A stretch of 64,000 bases of DNA, from contig NZ_JRGM01000012.1 in the NCBI RefSeq assembly GCF_000764665.1, positions 1 to 64,000 of the forward strand, in the 5' to 3' direction. Shown in pieces: positions 19,701 to 28,868 of this stretch. Within the stretch, counting starts at the first letter, position 1; each line of letters opens with the position of its first letter. Source of the DNA: Aeromonas lacus (GTDB lineage: Bacteria; Pseudomonadota; Gammaproteobacteria; Enterobacterales; Aeromonadaceae). Below the pieces are notes generated by a model. It did no database searches, was not told where the DNA came from, and worked only from the letters and a program-made list of their open reading frames with translations. The position numbers and the translations under genes are program-made.

Positions 19701-20013
19701 GCTCTCCGACGCCATAACCCGGGTACGACTGCGGATCCGCATCGGCCTGACCCGGGATCCCAAACTGGTTCAAACTATTCTGGAAGAGTCGGTCAAGGCA
19801 TCGACATTGGTGCTCGATACTCCGACACCCGAAGTGTTCCTGATCGAGTTCACCGACTCGGCACTGATCTACGAGATCCGGCTCTACGTGAACAACATGG
19901 ATCACCGGATGCCCATCACCCACGAAGTTCACTCGCTGGTGCTGGAGAAGATGCAGCAACAGGGGCTCACCCTGCCCCACCAACAGATCGATATTCACTT
20001 GAGCAGGGGCTAA
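16732..20013 (+). CDS. mscM: Miniconductance mechanosensitive channel MscM
   Basis: Large inner-membrane channel that opens on membrane tension during osmotic downshift. The 1093-residue protein has a signal peptide (residues 1-22), a long Gln/Glu/Leu-rich periplasmic coiled-coil region (about 25-430), about ten membrane helices, a cytoplasmic loop (RRWMLIQRRRLAFDRAKS) and the MscS-like pore with the SVGLGFGLQEIFANFVSG segment and beta domain. It matches E. coli MscM (YjeP) better than MscK in the loop and in the acidic VEETELDLDTLS stretch. ugpQ follows 26 bp later and may be co-transcribed; unlike E. coli, no psd is adjacent. Confidence 0.9.
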   Translation: MLQRLLALLLLSLALLTTNAQADDTIAQAEALLQSVPKSDTPENQKLRESYQQALQFAREAERYREQGKAYQQVLIDYPEESARLKESLRNYQPKSRPALSSLKEESLRQAIGLSSNRQMMLRKERQGIMDSLNQLESTGQDYHLRVDDLRKQLQVTRSQLERLNFSSESDRLQEAQLLLTRIKEQSISDRIQMLELEQLSAQQRSDLGKLKLQELNLTIADEDEWQATLMAQQNQLRREKTEQALEESERLRKQLSDDMPLLLEQQQQNQALSIQLGRLEEQIEEVQDRQRSVDKNLFELNELVNSVREQLEWLQISDAYGENLRSKLADLPAYYPLDKLESEIVSARMAKYQYETEQDTLKDPRQLRDQLLANEEVSLDRPQQAVLDNLLKARRQLLTRLNDASDTLIQEQTRLKLLYSHRNSKIDEIRELSASHLFWMPDVRPLTPSVMLGVPAALSLAFNPENWLQVPHAIAENTPLSLTLATLGLLVLAWSWFKLARHLTQYCDHIAPRIGKVTQDKFSLTSRLLLRSLLAAMPLPAMVLMVRGLLGGAWQYPFAVAIGRGLGEIWFLLLALVLARHLTLEKGILIHHFRWPKEQVQKVWGQFRTLLLVLIPSFFVQGMANSYQEHAFYDSLGRLAFIIGALWLLLFFARLNLERLPLTWGQSDMTKPHLLHHFIWNSLMLAPLLAVIGTLFGYFYTSRILLRQLELSLLMGLGCLLVYYLARRWMLIQRRRLAFDRAKSKRAEILALRGRDEPHEELSSEIPDVVEETELDLDTLSTQSLGLIRTLLMLGFTLLVVVQWSDLNSAFSFLSNIEVWQVSSKIGGIEQLSAITLQDLMLTAFVFILTVVTARNLPSLMELTLLQHLSLSPGTGFALTTTSKYLVILIGALTGFSMLGIDWSKTQWLVAALSVGLGFGLQEIFANFVSGLIILFEKPIRLGDTVTIRDLTGTVTKIKTRATTIVDWDRKEIIVPNKAFITEQFINWSLSDAITRVRLRIRIGLTRDPKLVQTILEESVKASTLVLDTPTPEVFLIEFTDSALIYEIRLYVNNMDHRMPITHEVHSLVLEKMQQQGLTLPHQQIDIHLSRG

Positions 20014-20039
20014 CCCGGCCAATGAGAAAGGAGCAAACC

Positions 20040-20723
20040 ATGCAGATCATTGCTCACCGCGGGGCCAGCGGCCTGGCCCCCGAGAACACCCTCAAGGCGA
20101 TGGCCAAAGCGCTGGAGCTGGGAGCACCCGCCATCGAGATCGACGTGCAGGCGGCCGATGGCGAGTTGTGGGTATTCCACGATCGGCGGCTCGAGCGCTG
20201 TACCAACGGCAAGGGGGTTCTGACCGATCAATCCCGCTCCTATCTGGAACAGCTCGATGCTGGCGAGGGGGAGATCATTCCGACCTTGTGGCAGGTGATG
20301 AGCCTGATTGACGGCAGCTGTGAGCTGCATATCGAACTTAAGGGAGCCAATACCGCTGATGCCGTCGCAGCGCTTACCAAACGGGCCGAGAACGAGCTCG
20401 GCTTCACCGCCAACCAATGGGTGGTCTCCTCATTCCACCATCCAGAGCTGGCTCGCTTTGTGACCCTGCGACCCGATATCCGGATTGGAGCTCTTACGGC
20501 TAATCTGCCGCTCGAACTTGCGCGCTTTGCCGAAAAGCTGGGAGCCTGGTCCATCAATTGCGATGTTGATTTCATCGACGCTGCGCTGGTCGATGATGCA
20601 CATCAGCGCGGACTAAAGGTTCTGGTTTATACGGTCGATCACCATGCCGACCAGCAACAGCTGGCCGCTATGGGGGTCGACGGCATATTCACCAATCGAC
20701 CCGACCGTTTTTTAACACTGTGA
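20040..20723 (+). CDS. ugpQ: Glycerophosphodiester phosphodiesterase UgpQ
   Basis: Hydrolyses glycerophosphodiesters to glycerol-3-phosphate and an alcohol in the cytoplasm. The 227-residue protein starts MQIIAHRGASG, with the active-site HRG at residues 6-8, EIDVQAADG metal ligands (Glu/Asp), HDRRLERCTNG and a late IFTNRPD. No signal peptide, which fits the cytoplasmic UgpQ rather than GlpQ. The ATG follows a GGAG site 5-8 bases upstream; a longer in-frame reading overlaps mscM and is not supported. It has no ugp transporter next to it. Confidence 0.9.
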   Translation: MQIIAHRGASGLAPENTLKAMAKALELGAPAIEIDVQAADGELWVFHDRRLERCTNGKGVLTDQSRSYLEQLDAGEGEIIPTLWQVMSLIDGSCELHIELKGANTADAVAALTKRAENELGFTANQWVVSSFHHPELARFVTLRPDIRIGALTANLPLELARFAEKLGAWSINCDVDFIDAALVDDAHQRGLKVLVYTVDHHADQQQLAAMGVDGIFTNRPDRFLTL

Positions 20724-20876
20724 GCAACCAGCATCCAGATGGATAAGCGTGAGGTTAACCGCTAACTTTAAGTCGTAGACCGGGATAAAAAGAGTCCAAC
20801 TTCGGCCGATAAGAGATGGCACATAACAATAATTCGCTCGAACACACTTCAGACTGACGCTCACAAGGAAGTAACT

Positions 20877-22754
20877 ATGAACTTATCCATTAAAAACAAA
20901 CTTGTTCTGGCTATCGGGATCATCATTCTGGTGATCACCGGCCTGCAGGTCTGGTACAACACCTCGCAGCTGCGCAGCGAGACCCAGCGACTGGTCTGGA
21001 ACATCATCGACGAAAGCTCCATGGCCAACGTCAAGGGGATCTCCCGCTGGGTCGACTCCCGGATCAGCATGGTCAGCACCACCAAGGAAGCATTCGCCAA
21101 AGAAGATGAGCCCATCAGCCATCTGGCCCAATCCATGAATGCCGGTGGCTTTGACCTCGTCTATGCCGGTACCGCAGACGGCAAGATGATCCAGAGCAAA
21201 CCTACCGACTTGCCCGCCGGTTATGACCCCCGTCAACGTCCCTGGTACAAGGATGCGGCCGCCGCAGGCAAGCTGGTCATCACAGCCCCCTATGCCGACA
21301 TCTCCACCGGCCAGCTGATTGTCACCATTGCCGAGCCGTTCCAGCGTGGCAATACCCAGGGGGTCATTGCCGGAGACGTCTCCATCAGTTCGCTGATCTC
21401 GGACATTCTAGCGGTCACTACCGAGGGCACCTACGCCATGCTGGTGGACAGCAATGGCACCATCATCGCGCACCCTGATGCCTCTATGAGCCTGAAATCC
21501 GCCACGGCTCTGGCACCGGAACTGACCGCATCTTACATCAACCAGATCGCCCATGACGGCATGATCAACGAGCTAGTGATCAGCGGCAAGAAAGAGGTCT
21601 TTGACTTTAACGCGATCCCCAATACCAACTGGTATTACGGCATGATGGTGGATGAGGAGACAGCCTACCAGTCGGTACGACGCATGGTTACCTCATCCCT
21701 CATTCAGGGGCTCATCACCATACTGATCGTGGCTGGCTTCTCCTATGTCGCCATCAACGGCTCGCTGGCCCCTCTGAAAACCCTGGGTGAAGCGATTGCC
21801 GATCTCTCCCGTGGCAATGGCGATCTCACTCGCCGCATCAAGATCGAGCGTGAAGACGAGGTCGGCGTGGTCGCCAAACACGTCAACACCTTTATCGAGC
21901 GGATCCATGTGATGGTGCAGGACATATCAAACTCCTCCGGCCAGCTCAACCAGCAGGCCAAGTCCTCTCACAACATGGCAGAAAAGGCCAATCAGGGGCT
22001 GGCTCGCCAGCAAAACGAGATCTCCCAGATTGCAACGGCCGTCCACGAAATGTCGGCCACAGCCGTCGAGGTAGCCAGCAATGCCGAGCAGACAGCCGAA
22101 GCGGCGCGCTCCTCCAGCAGCAGCTGTGAACACGGCAAGCAGGTAATCGCCCGCAACCAGCGTTCCATCACCGATCTGGCAACTCAGGTCGAGCAGGCCT
22201 CCAACATCATTCAAGAGCTGGAGAAGAACGCACAGGAGATCAATACCATCCTCTCCACCATTCAGGGCATCGCCGAGCAGACCAACCTGCTGGCACTGAA
22301 CGCCGCGATTGAAGCTGCTCGCGCCGGCGAACAGGGTCGTGGCTTTGCGGTGGTGGCAGACGAGGTACGGGTGCTGTCACAACGCACTCACAGCTCCACC
22401 GTCGAGATCCGCAGCATGATCGAAACCCTGCAGCGCAATACCCAGGGTGCGGTCAGTACCATGCATGAAGGGCAGTTGCTGGCCCAGAACAGCGTGGATG
22501 ATGCCAACAACGCCACCCAGGCGCTGGAGCGGATCACCGCGTCCATCAACCAGATCTCAGACATGGCGACCCAGATCTCCAGTGCCGCCGAGGAGCAACG
22601 AGCCGTTACTGACGAGGTTAGCCGCAACATTCAGGCGGTGAAAGATGTCTCCGACGAGCTTGCCGTAGATGCCGACAGCTCACGCCATCTCTCTGAACAA
22701 CTTAAAAATATTTCGGGTGAATTGAGTAATCAGGTCGGTATGTTCCGCATCTGA
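20877..22754 (+). CDS. dCache chemoreceptor, predicted amino-acid sensor
   Basis: Methyl-accepting chemotaxis protein of 625 residues: first membrane helix (about 8-28), periplasmic double-Cache domain (about 30-275), second helix (about 276-298), HAMP, and a signalling domain with the hairpin tip [20 protein letters not shown]. The membrane-distal Cache module carries the published amino-acid-binding signature: Tyr116, Arg121, Trp123, Tyr124 in YDPRQRPWY and Asp167 in GVIAGDVS. This predicts taxis to amino acids or a close relative. A GGAAG site precedes the ATG and a strong terminator follows, so it is monocistronic. No C-terminal pentapeptide. Confidence 0.92.
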   Translation: MNLSIKNKLVLAIGIIILVITGLQVWYNTSQLRSETQRLVWNIIDESSMANVKGISRWVDSRISMVSTTKEAFAKEDEPISHLAQSMNAGGFDLVYAGTADGKMIQSKPTDLPAGYDPRQRPWYKDAAAAGKLVITAPYADISTGQLIVTIAEPFQRGNTQGVIAGDVSISSLISDILAVTTEGTYAMLVDSNGTIIAHPDASMSLKSATALAPELTASYINQIAHDGMINELVISGKKEVFDFNAIPNTNWYYGMMVDEETAYQSVRRMVTSSLIQGLITILIVAGFSYVAINGSLAPLKTLGEAIADLSRGNGDLTRRIKIEREDEVGVVAKHVNTFIERIHVMVQDISNSSGQLNQQAKSSHNMAEKANQGLARQQNEISQIATAVHEMSATAVEVASNAEQTAEAARSSSSSCEHGKQVIARNQRSITDLATQVEQASNIIQELEKNAQEINTILSTIQGIAEQTNLLALNAAIEAARAGEQGRGFAVVADEVRVLSQRTHSSTVEIRSMIETLQRNTQGAVSTMHEGQLLAQNSVDDANNATQALERITASINQISDMATQISSAAEEQRAVTDEVSRNIQAVKDVSDELAVDADSSRHLSEQLKNISGELSNQVGMFRI

Positions 22755-22764
22755 CGATGATAAA

Positions 22765-22795
22765 AAAGGGGCCGTACAGGCCCCTTTGCTTTTTT
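22765..22795 (+). terminator. Terminator after the dCache chemoreceptor
   Basis: AAAGGGGCC / GGCCCCTTT stem with a 5-base loop, followed by GCTTTTTT. It closes the chemoreceptor transcript. Confidence 0.88.
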
Positions 22796-23189
22796 AAATA
22801 TCGCTTAATTATCAGTGAGTAATCTAACACTACCGTCGCCTCCCCACCTTCCTGTCACCCCCGCTATTCAGTAGCTCCCATCGGATATATTCCACTTTCC
22901 CAGCCGAGAAAAGGATTAGTAATTTTTATGCATGCATTTAAATGCCAATAATTATCATTAAAAAGTTTTAATAAAAAACTTAAAATTTTTTTCGTGAGTA
23001 CCTAAAAAGAGAGGTGATTCGCATTTTATTGAAAGAAAACTACGTATAATCCGGAAGTTAAAGTCTTCGCAGCAAGGTGTTTTACTGCTCAATAACACCA
23101 AAAAATGACGAAAATTACGACATTTTCATCCAGGGATCAGGGTGTTTTAGAAAAAAATAACTACGAAAAATGGAATAAAACCAAGCTGT

Positions 23190-23203
23190 TTGACTTGCAT
23201 CAA
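23190..23203 (+). promoter_or_regulatory. FNR-binding site of the frd promoter
   Basis: TTGACTTGCATCAA differs by one base from the FNR consensus TTGAT-N4-ATCAA. If FNR acts from -41.5, transcription would start near 23238; a CAAAAT -10-like hexamer sits at 23225-23230, in the right place. This would leave a leader of about 27 bases before the GTG at 23265. Confidence 0.75.
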
Positions 23204-23264
23204 GCCTGAATTTTTTTCATAGAGCAAAATCGTGCCCAGCAAATCTATCCCTAAGGAGGCAGAT

Positions 23265-25049
23265 GTGGATATTATCAAGACCGATGTAGCCATCATCGGT
23301 GCCGGCGGTACTGGCCTGCGCGCCGCTATCGCTATAGCCGAATCACAGCCAGACCTGGATATCGCCCTGATTTCCAAAGTCTATCCGATGCGTAGCCATA
23401 CCGTGGCAGCCGAAGGTGGTGCCGCCGGTGTCGTTCGTGATGACGACTCCCTCGAAAACCACTTCAACGACACCGTCTCCGGTGGTGACTGGCTGTGTGA
23501 GCAGGACGTTGTCGATTACTTCGTCAACAATGCGACCAAAGAGATGATCCAGCTGGAGCACTGGGGTTGCCCCTGGAGCCGCAAGCCGGATGGCAAAGCC
23601 AACGTGCGTCCGTTTGGTGGCATGAAGGTTCCCCGTACCTGGTTCGCCGCTGACAAATCCGGCTTCCACATTCTGCACACCCTGTTCCAGACCTCCGTCA
23701 AATATCCGAGCATCAAGCGCTTCGACGAGCACTTCTGTCTTGACCTGATCGTGGAAGATGGTCGCGTTCAGGGCGTTCTGACCTTTGACATCCAGAACGG
23801 CATCACCCGCTTCATCCAGGCCAAATCCGTGATTCTGGCAACTGGTGGTGCTGGTCGTGTTTACCGTTACAACACCAACGGCGGCATCGTGACCGGTGAC
23901 GGCATGGCGCTGGCCTATCGTCACGGCGTACCGCTGCGTGACATGGAATTCGTTCAGTATCACCCGACCGGTCTGCCGGGTACCGGCATCCTGATGACCG
24001 AAGGTTGTCGTGGTGAAGGTGGCGTCCTGCTCAACAAGGATGGCTACCGCTACCTGCAAGACTACGGCTTGGGCCCGGAAACCCCGATCGGCCAGCCGAA
24101 GAGCAAATACATGGAACTGGGTCCGCGCGACCGCGTTTCCCAGGCATTCTGGCAAGAGCAGCAGAAAGGCCGCGTGATCCAGGGCCCGATGGGCGATGTG
24201 GTTCACCTCGACCTGCGTCACCTCGGCGAGAAGTACCTGAAAGAGCGTCTGCCGTTTATCTGCGAACTGGCCAAAGCCTACGTCAACGTGGATCCGGCCA
24301 AAGAGCCCATCCCGGTACGTCCGACTGCCCACTACACCATGGGTGGTATCGAGACTGACAACAAGTGTGCCACCCGTCTGGCCGGCCTCTACGCCGCTGG
24401 CGAATGTGCCTCCGTCGGTCTGCACGGCGCCAACCGTCTGGGTTCCAACTCCCTGTCCGAGATCGTGGTATTCGGCAAGCTGGCTGGTGAACAGGCCGGT
24501 GAATTTGCCAAGACCCAGAAGCATGGCAACACCGAAGCTCTGGCTGCCAAGGCCGAGGCGCTCATCAAGCAGCACCTCTCCCTGCTCGACATCGATGGCA
24601 CCGAAAACCCGGCCGATATTCGCAACGAGTTGGGCATGTCCATGGAAGCCGGTGTCGGTATCTACCGTACCGAAGAGCTGATGCAGGGCACCATCGACAA
24701 GATCAACGAGCTGAAAGCCCGTTACAAAAAGGTCAAGATCAACGACAAGTCCTCTGTCTTCAACACCGACCTGCTGTACGCCATCGAACTGGGCTACATG
24801 CTGGACGTGGCAGAAGCCATGGCGCACTCCGCCATCAATCGTAAAGAGTCCCGCGGTTCCCACCAGCGTCTGGATGGTTACGAAGAGCGTGATGACGTGA
24901 ACTTCCTCAAGCACACGCTCTCGTTCTACCAAAATGGCGAAACGCCCTCCATCGATTACTCCGATGTGAAGATCACTAAGTCCCAGCCGGCAAAACGCGT
25001 GTACGGCTCCGAGGGTGAGAAACAAGACGAGGCTAAGAAGAATGGCTGA
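23265..25049 (+). CDS. frdA: Fumarate reductase flavoprotein subunit FrdA
   Basis: Catalytic subunit of the anaerobic respiratory complex that reduces fumarate to succinate on the cytoplasmic face of the membrane. I start at GTG 23265, 5 bases after a perfect AAGGAGG; this gives 594 residues and puts the covalent-FAD histidine at His45 ([10 protein letters not shown]), as in E. coli. An earlier GTG at 23232 would add 11 residues but lies before or at the predicted transcript start. Other marks are [10 protein letters not shown] (FAD), [25 protein letters not shown] and [10 protein letters not shown]. First gene of frdABCD. Confidence 0.96.
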   Translation: MDIIKTDVAIIGAGGTGLRAAIAIAESQPDLDIALISKVYPMRSHTVAAEGGAAGVVRDDDSLENHFNDTVSGGDWLCEQDVVDYFVNNATKEMIQLEHWGCPWSRKPDGKANVRPFGGMKVPRTWFAADKSGFHILHTLFQTSVKYPSIKRFDEHFCLDLIVEDGRVQGVLTFDIQNGITRFIQAKSVILATGGAGRVYRYNTNGGIVTGDGMALAYRHGVPLRDMEFVQYHPTGLPGTGILMTEGCRGEGGVLLNKDGYRYLQDYGLGPETPIGQPKSKYMELGPRDRVSQAFWQEQQKGRVIQGPMGDVVHLDLRHLGEKYLKERLPFICELAKAYVNVDPAKEPIPVRPTAHYTMGGIETDNKCATRLAGLYAAGECASVGLHGANRLGSNSLSEIVVFGKLAGEQAGEFAKTQKHGNTEALAAKAEALIKQHLSLLDIDGTENPADIRNELGMSMEAGVGIYRTEELMQGTIDKINELKARYKKVKINDKSSVFNTDLLYAIELGYMLDVAEAMAHSAINRKESRGSHQRLDGYEERDDVNFLKHTLSFYQNGETPSIDYSDVKITKSQPAKRVYGSEGEKQDEAKKNG

Positions 25050-25776
25050 GATGATTGAAATTGAAATCCTGCGCTATCGTCCGGAGCAGGATAACGAGCC
25101 CTGGATGCAGACCTTCCAGGTGCCCTATCAGAGAGAGATGTCTCTGCTGGATGCGCTGCAATACATCAAGGATCACCTGGACTCTACCCTGAGCTTCCGC
25201 TGGTCCTGCCGGATGGCGATCTGCGGCTCCTGCGGCATGATGGTCAATGGCGTACCCAAGCTGGGTTGCAAGGCGTTCCTGCGTGACTATCTGCCGGGCA
25301 AGATGACCATCGAGCCGCTCAACAACTTCCCGATCGAGCGCGACCTGGTGGTCGACATGTCCGATTTCATCGAGAAGCTGGAGAGCATCAAGCCCTACAT
25401 CATCCCGAGCGAGACGCGTAACCTGTGCGATGGCGAGTACATCCAAACTCCGGCGGAGATGGCGAAGTACAAGCAGTTCTCCCAGTGCATCAACTGTGGT
25501 CTCTGCTACGCGGCCTGCCCGCAGTACGGCATCAACAAGAAGTTCACCGGTCCGGCGGCACTGGCTCTGGCCTATCGCTACAACGTCGACAACCGTGATG
25601 CCGGCGCCAAAGAGCGTATGCGCATCATCAGCCAGGACGAAGGCGTCTGGGGCTGTACCTTCGTGGGCTACTGCTCCGAAGTGTGCCCGAAGGGCGTCGA
25701 TCCGGCAGCGGCCATCCAGCTTGGCAAGGTAGAGAGTGCCAAGGACTACATGATCGCCATGTTCAAGCCAGATTGA
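25042..25776 (+). CDS. frdB: Fumarate reductase iron-sulfur subunit FrdB
   Basis: Carries electrons from menaquinol at FrdCD to FrdA through three iron-sulfur clusters. The 244-residue product has the plant-type [2Fe-2S] site [10 protein letters not shown] plus a later Cys, then the ferredoxin-like region [13 protein letters not shown] and CSEVCPKG for the [4Fe-4S] and [3Fe-4S] clusters. The start MAEMIEIE overlaps frdA by 8 bp (ATGGCTGA), as in enteric operons. Length matches E. coli FrdB (244). Confidence 0.96.
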   Translation: MAEMIEIEILRYRPEQDNEPWMQTFQVPYQREMSLLDALQYIKDHLDSTLSFRWSCRMAICGSCGMMVNGVPKLGCKAFLRDYLPGKMTIEPLNNFPIERDLVVDMSDFIEKLESIKPYIIPSETRNLCDGEYIQTPAEMAKYKQFSQCINCGLCYAACPQYGINKKFTGPAALALAYRYNVDNRDAGAKERMRIISQDEGVWGCTFVGYCSEVCPKGVDPAAAIQLGKVESAKDYMIAMFKPD

Positions 25777-25792
25777 GAGCAGGATTGAGACC

Positions 25793-26191
25793 ATGAACAA
25801 CACTGAAAGCAAACGTAAACCTTACGTCCGCGAAATGAAGAAAGACTGGTGGCTGAAGAACGCCTTCTACACCGGTTACATGATCCGCGAAGGCACCAGT
25901 ATCTTCGTCTCCATCTACGCTGTTGTGCTGATGTGGGGTCTGATGCGTCTGGTACAGGGTCAGGAAGCGTTCAACGGCTGGCTGGAATCCCTGCAAAGCC
26001 CGATCGCTATCCTGTTCCACGTGATTGCGCTGGCAGCCTGCCTGTTCCATGCCAAGACCTGGTTCGCTCTGGCGCCGAAAGCCATGCGTATCTTCCGTGG
26101 TGAAGACCTGGTGCCGGAGAAACCGATCGTCATCGCCCAGTATGTGGCGCTGGCTGTGGTATCCCTGCTTGTCCTGATCATCGTGGCCTGA
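25793..26191 (+). CDS. frdC: Fumarate reductase membrane subunit FrdC
   Basis: Membrane anchor that, with FrdD, holds the quinol-oxidising site of fumarate reductase. The 132-residue protein has three transmembrane helices (about residues 30-50, 62-84 and 108-130) and the family signatures KPYVREM near the N-terminus and a membrane Glu in REGTSIFVS. It lies 16 bp after frdB and 10 bp before frdD. Length is normal (E. coli 131). Confidence 0.95.
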   Translation: MNNTESKRKPYVREMKKDWWLKNAFYTGYMIREGTSIFVSIYAVVLMWGLMRLVQGQEAFNGWLESLQSPIAILFHVIALAACLFHAKTWFALAPKAMRIFRGEDLVPEKPIVIAQYVALAVVSLLVLIIVA

Positions 26192-26201
26192 GGAGAAAAC
26201 A

Positions 26202-26558
26202 ATGAGACGTTCTGACGAGCCAATTTACTGGGGTCTGTTTGGTGCGGGTGGCATGGTCGTTGCCATGCTGCTGCCGGTCATTGTCCTCATCACCGGTCTG
26301 CTGGTACCCATGGGTATCATGGACGTAGAGACCATGAGCTATGACCGCGTTCTGGCATTCGCCAGCTCCTGGTGGGGTGCCTGCATCCTGCTGGTGATCA
26401 TCGCTCTGCCGATCTGGCACGGCATGCACCGTATCTACCACGGTCTGCATGACCTGGGGATCCACACCACCAAGCTGCACCACTACGTGTTCTATGGCTT
26501 TGCCTTCCTGGTATCTGCCATTACCGTTGGTCTGCTGATGGTGCTGGTCCTCCAGTAA
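26202..26558 (+). CDS. frdD: Fumarate reductase membrane subunit FrdD
   Basis: Second membrane anchor of fumarate reductase. The 118-residue protein has three membrane helices and the typical RRSDEPIYWGLFGAGG N-terminus; His residues in WHGMHRIYHGLHD face the quinone region. Last gene of frdABCD, 10 bp after frdC and closed by a terminator. Confidence 0.95.
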   Translation: MRRSDEPIYWGLFGAGGMVVAMLLPVIVLITGLLVPMGIMDVETMSYDRVLAFASSWWGACILLVIIALPIWHGMHRIYHGLHDLGIHTTKLHHYVFYGFAFLVSAITVGLLMVLVLQ

Positions 26559-26579
26559 TCACATCTGACTGATTGACCA

Positions 26580-26605
26580 AACCGGGCCTCGTGCCCGGTT
26601 TTTTA
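26580..26605 (+). terminator. Terminator of frdABCD
   Basis: AACCGGGC / GCCCGGTT stem with a 5-base loop and a T6 tail, 22 bases after the frdD stop. Confidence 0.9.
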
Positions 26606-26695
26606 TTACTCCAAACTAACTACAGGGGCCAGCAGGTTTGCACCGGCTGACCCTCTTTTCATCTGTTCCCTCTAAGTGACGGCCGCTGTTCGTGG

Positions 26696-27481
26696 TTACT
26701 CCATCGGTGGCAAGAAACGGCGCATCACGTCGTCGGTATGCCCCTCCTCCTGAAACGCCACCAGCGCTTGATTGAGAGTGTTCACCAGCTCGTGGGCGCG
26801 GGAGGACCCCTTGCTCACCAGCAGATAGAACCCTTTGCGACTGGGCAAGGCGAGGTTGATCAAGCCGCTCTCACTGCGGTATATGCCAAGGCTGATACCA
26901 CTCACCAGCGGTTCGATTTCACTCGGCAGAAAGTCGCACCGATCCCGCTCCAGCATATCGATCGCCTGCTGTAGCTGTTTGACCCGACGTGGCTCCTGCG
27001 CCAGCCCATAGGGGGTGTAGTTGTAGCCAATCACCCCGCAGACCCGGGAGCGATTGACCGTCTGCAGATCCGGTGGCTCGGGGTAGCGGCGCTTGAGATA
27101 GAAAAAAGCGAGGTGGGTGTAATAGAGGGGCACGCTGTAGAAGGCGAACTCGGCACGCTCCGGCTTGTAGCTGGCATCCCAGGTCAACTCGCACAGGCCG
27201 TTCTGGTGATAATCCGCCAGCTCCTGCTGCACCCGAGCCCAGGGCAGATAGCGGATCTGGTGGGACAATCCGCTTTTTTTAAGCGCATCGAGCACCAGCG
27301 TAGTCGCCGAACCGGTCAGGCGACTGGTATCCGGTACCCCGTCCTTGCGCTCCCAGTAGGTAAATGGGGCCCACTCGTTACCCTCCCCCAGACAGATCTT
27401 CACTGGCGGCTCTTGCCCCCATAGCGCAGGGGACAAGATGGCCATCGCCAATCCCGCCCACCATGTTCCCGCTCGTTTCAT
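26696..27481 (-). CDS. Orphan family-3 extracellular solute-binding protein
   Basis: The 261-residue periplasmic protein has a signal peptide (about residues 1-22, ending LWG) and the fold of amino-acid-type solute-binding proteins, with EWAPFTYWE and a GSATTLVLDALKKSG segment. The chain has two hinge-linked lobes. There is no ABC permease or ATPase gene beside it. Similar orphans in Aeromonas, Vibrio and Shewanella are annotated only as transporter substrate-binding domain proteins, so a sensing or unknown role is equally possible. Cys pairs are present in the mature protein. Confidence 0.8.
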   Translation of the reverse strand: MKRAGTWWAGLAMAILSPALWGQEPPVKICLGEGNEWAPFTYWERKDGVPDTSRLTGSATTLVLDALKKSGLSHQIRYLPWARVQQELADYHQNGLCELTWDASYKPERAEFAFYSVPLYYTHLAFFYLKRRYPEPPDLQTVNRSRVCGVIGYNYTPYGLAQEPRRVKQLQQAIDMLERDRCDFLPSEIEPLVSGISLGIYRSESGLINLALPSRKGFYLLVSKGSSRAHELVNTLNQALVAFQEEGHTDDVMRRFLPPME

Positions 27482-27536
27482 CTCCCGCTCCCGAACTGTT
27501 TATCCCCCTTGCAGCTTAGTCCAGCAGGGATAGACC

Positions 27537-28763
27537 TCACTTTGCAAGGGCACCTTCATGCCACAACGCCAGCAAATTGGCCGGAATCGCACCATAACGA
27601 AGCTGCGGTGTCTGGTGCCAGTCAGCCAGCTTGTGCAGCGCTTTCGCCAGATCCTGCGCCAGGGTGCGGGTCACTCTCACCCCGGCTTCCAGATAGAGGC
27701 TCTTGATTTCGAACACGCCCTGCTGGCGATGGGCCTTGGCATCCATTCTGCCCACCAGCTTGCCGCGATGGAGCAAAGGCAACACGAAGTAGCCGTACTG
27801 GCGCTTGGGGGCCGGGGTATAGCACTCGATGCGATAGTCAAAATTGAACAGCTCCTTGGCCCGTTTGCGATCCCACACCAGCGGGTCAAACGGCGACAAG
27901 GCGGTGGTATGGGTCGCCTTGAGTGTGCCCGCCTGTGCCCTTGCCAGCTCATCGGCCAACGAGACGTGCACGAAAGCACCGTGCTGCCATCCCTCCACCC
28001 GCACCGGCAACAGCTCCCCCTCGTCTGCCAGCTGATGGAGCAGGGCGTCGTATTTGCCACGCCGCAGTCGATAGTAGTCCGCGACCCAGCCGGTTTTGAC
28101 CAGCCCCAGCGCCCGGCAGCTGGCGCGCACCATATCCCGCTGCGCCTGCTCGATGCTTGGCAGATCCCGCTCGTCACGCCACTCGGGGAGCACCCGTTCG
28201 GCGAGGTCATAGACCCGCTGAAAGTTGCGCCGCTCCCGCACCATCAGCTGACCGGTGGTAAAGAGCACCTCCAGATGGCGCTTCTCCGGCTTCCAGTCCC
28301 ACCAGCCGTTGCCCCTCCCCTCTTTGCGCTCAAAATCGGCCGCCCGCACCGGGCCATGCTGACGAATGCGTTCGATAAGCTGGTCAATCTCTTGCTGATG
28401 GCTGGCGAGCCAGTTGGCCGAAAACTTCCAGCCCATGGCGGCGGGATCGAGCATCCGGTGGCGCAACAGCCGGTAATCCTCGCGCGGCACAAAACAGGCC
28501 TCGTGAGCCCAATATTCGAAAATCTCGCCGTCGGCCAACAGCTGCTCCAGCCAGCGCGGTTCGTACTGGCCAAGCCGACTGAACAACACCAGATAGGGGC
28601 TGCGGGCCACCACCGAGATGGTATCGATCTGCAGCAGCGCCATGCGGCGAATGGTGGCCAGCAGATCGGCCGGGGTCGCCTTGCTGCGACGGGGGGCAAG
28701 CAGCCCCTGCGCCGCCAGTTGCAGATGACGGGCATCTTGCAGTGACAAATGGGTAATCGACAT
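27537..28763 (-). CDS. ycaQ: YcaQ/AlkX-type DNA glycosylase
   Basis: Predicted DNA glycosylase of the HTH_42 (AlkZ/YcaQ) superfamily that unhooks alkylated bases and interstrand cross-links. The 408-residue product keeps the Gln-x-Asp catalytic motif typical of the YcaQ branch, LLQIDTI (Gln45, Asp47), followed by VARSPYLVLFSRLG, YWAHEACF, and a C-terminal winged-helix block with LSPFDPLVWDRKRA and CYTPAPKRQYGYFVLPLLHRG split across the family core. It aligns end to end with E. coli YcaQ. The ATG of MSITHL is used rather than a TTG 6 bases upstream. No operon partner is seen. Confidence 0.92.
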   Translation of the reverse strand: MSITHLSLQDARHLQLAAQGLLAPRRSKATPADLLATIRRMALLQIDTISVVARSPYLVLFSRLGQYEPRWLEQLLADGEIFEYWAHEACFVPREDYRLLRHRMLDPAAMGWKFSANWLASHQQEIDQLIERIRQHGPVRAADFERKEGRGNGWWDWKPEKRHLEVLFTTGQLMVRERRNFQRVYDLAERVLPEWRDERDLPSIEQAQRDMVRASCRALGLVKTGWVADYYRLRRGKYDALLHQLADEGELLPVRVEGWQHGAFVHVSLADELARAQAGTLKATHTTALSPFDPLVWDRKRAKELFNFDYRIECYTPAPKRQYGYFVLPLLHRGKLVGRMDAKAHRQQGVFEIKSLYLEAGVRVTRTLAQDLAKALHKLADWHQTPQLRYGAIPANLLALWHEGALAK

Positions 28764-28868
28764 CAACAACCGCTCCCTGGTATCTGGCCATCGCGCGCCC
28801 GGCGGATGGCCAACAAAACCGGGGGAGGCTCCACGTAGGCACGCCTCCCCCCTTGTGTGCCTGCGCCG

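Larger units (their letters stand above)
22755..23264 (+). promoter_or_regulatory. AT-rich control region upstream of frdABCD
   Basis: After the chemoreceptor terminator, about 470 bases carry no gene. From about 22910 the sequence is strikingly AT-rich for this GC-rich chromosome. It holds overlapping palindromes (ATGCATGCAT at 22928-22937 and GCATTTAAATGC at 22934-22945), a small AAGTTTT/AAAACTT hairpin at 22963-22981, a perfect TATAAT hexamer at 23045-23050 without a clear -35, and an FNR-like site at 23190-23203. Such DNA would suit nucleoid-protein silencing plus anaerobic activation; this is inference. Confidence 0.6.

Noticed and set aside
22941-22959. Fur box upstream of frdA
   Set aside because: Only about 11 of 19 bases match; AT-rich DNA gives such matches by chance.
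23232-23264. Upstream GTG as frdA start
   Set aside because: It lies before or at the predicted FNR-dependent transcript start, lacks a ribosome site and adds residues not present in the family.
23343-25025. A 560-codon open frame antisense to frdA
   Set aside because: frdA has full catalytic motifs on the plus strand; the antisense reading shows no domain.
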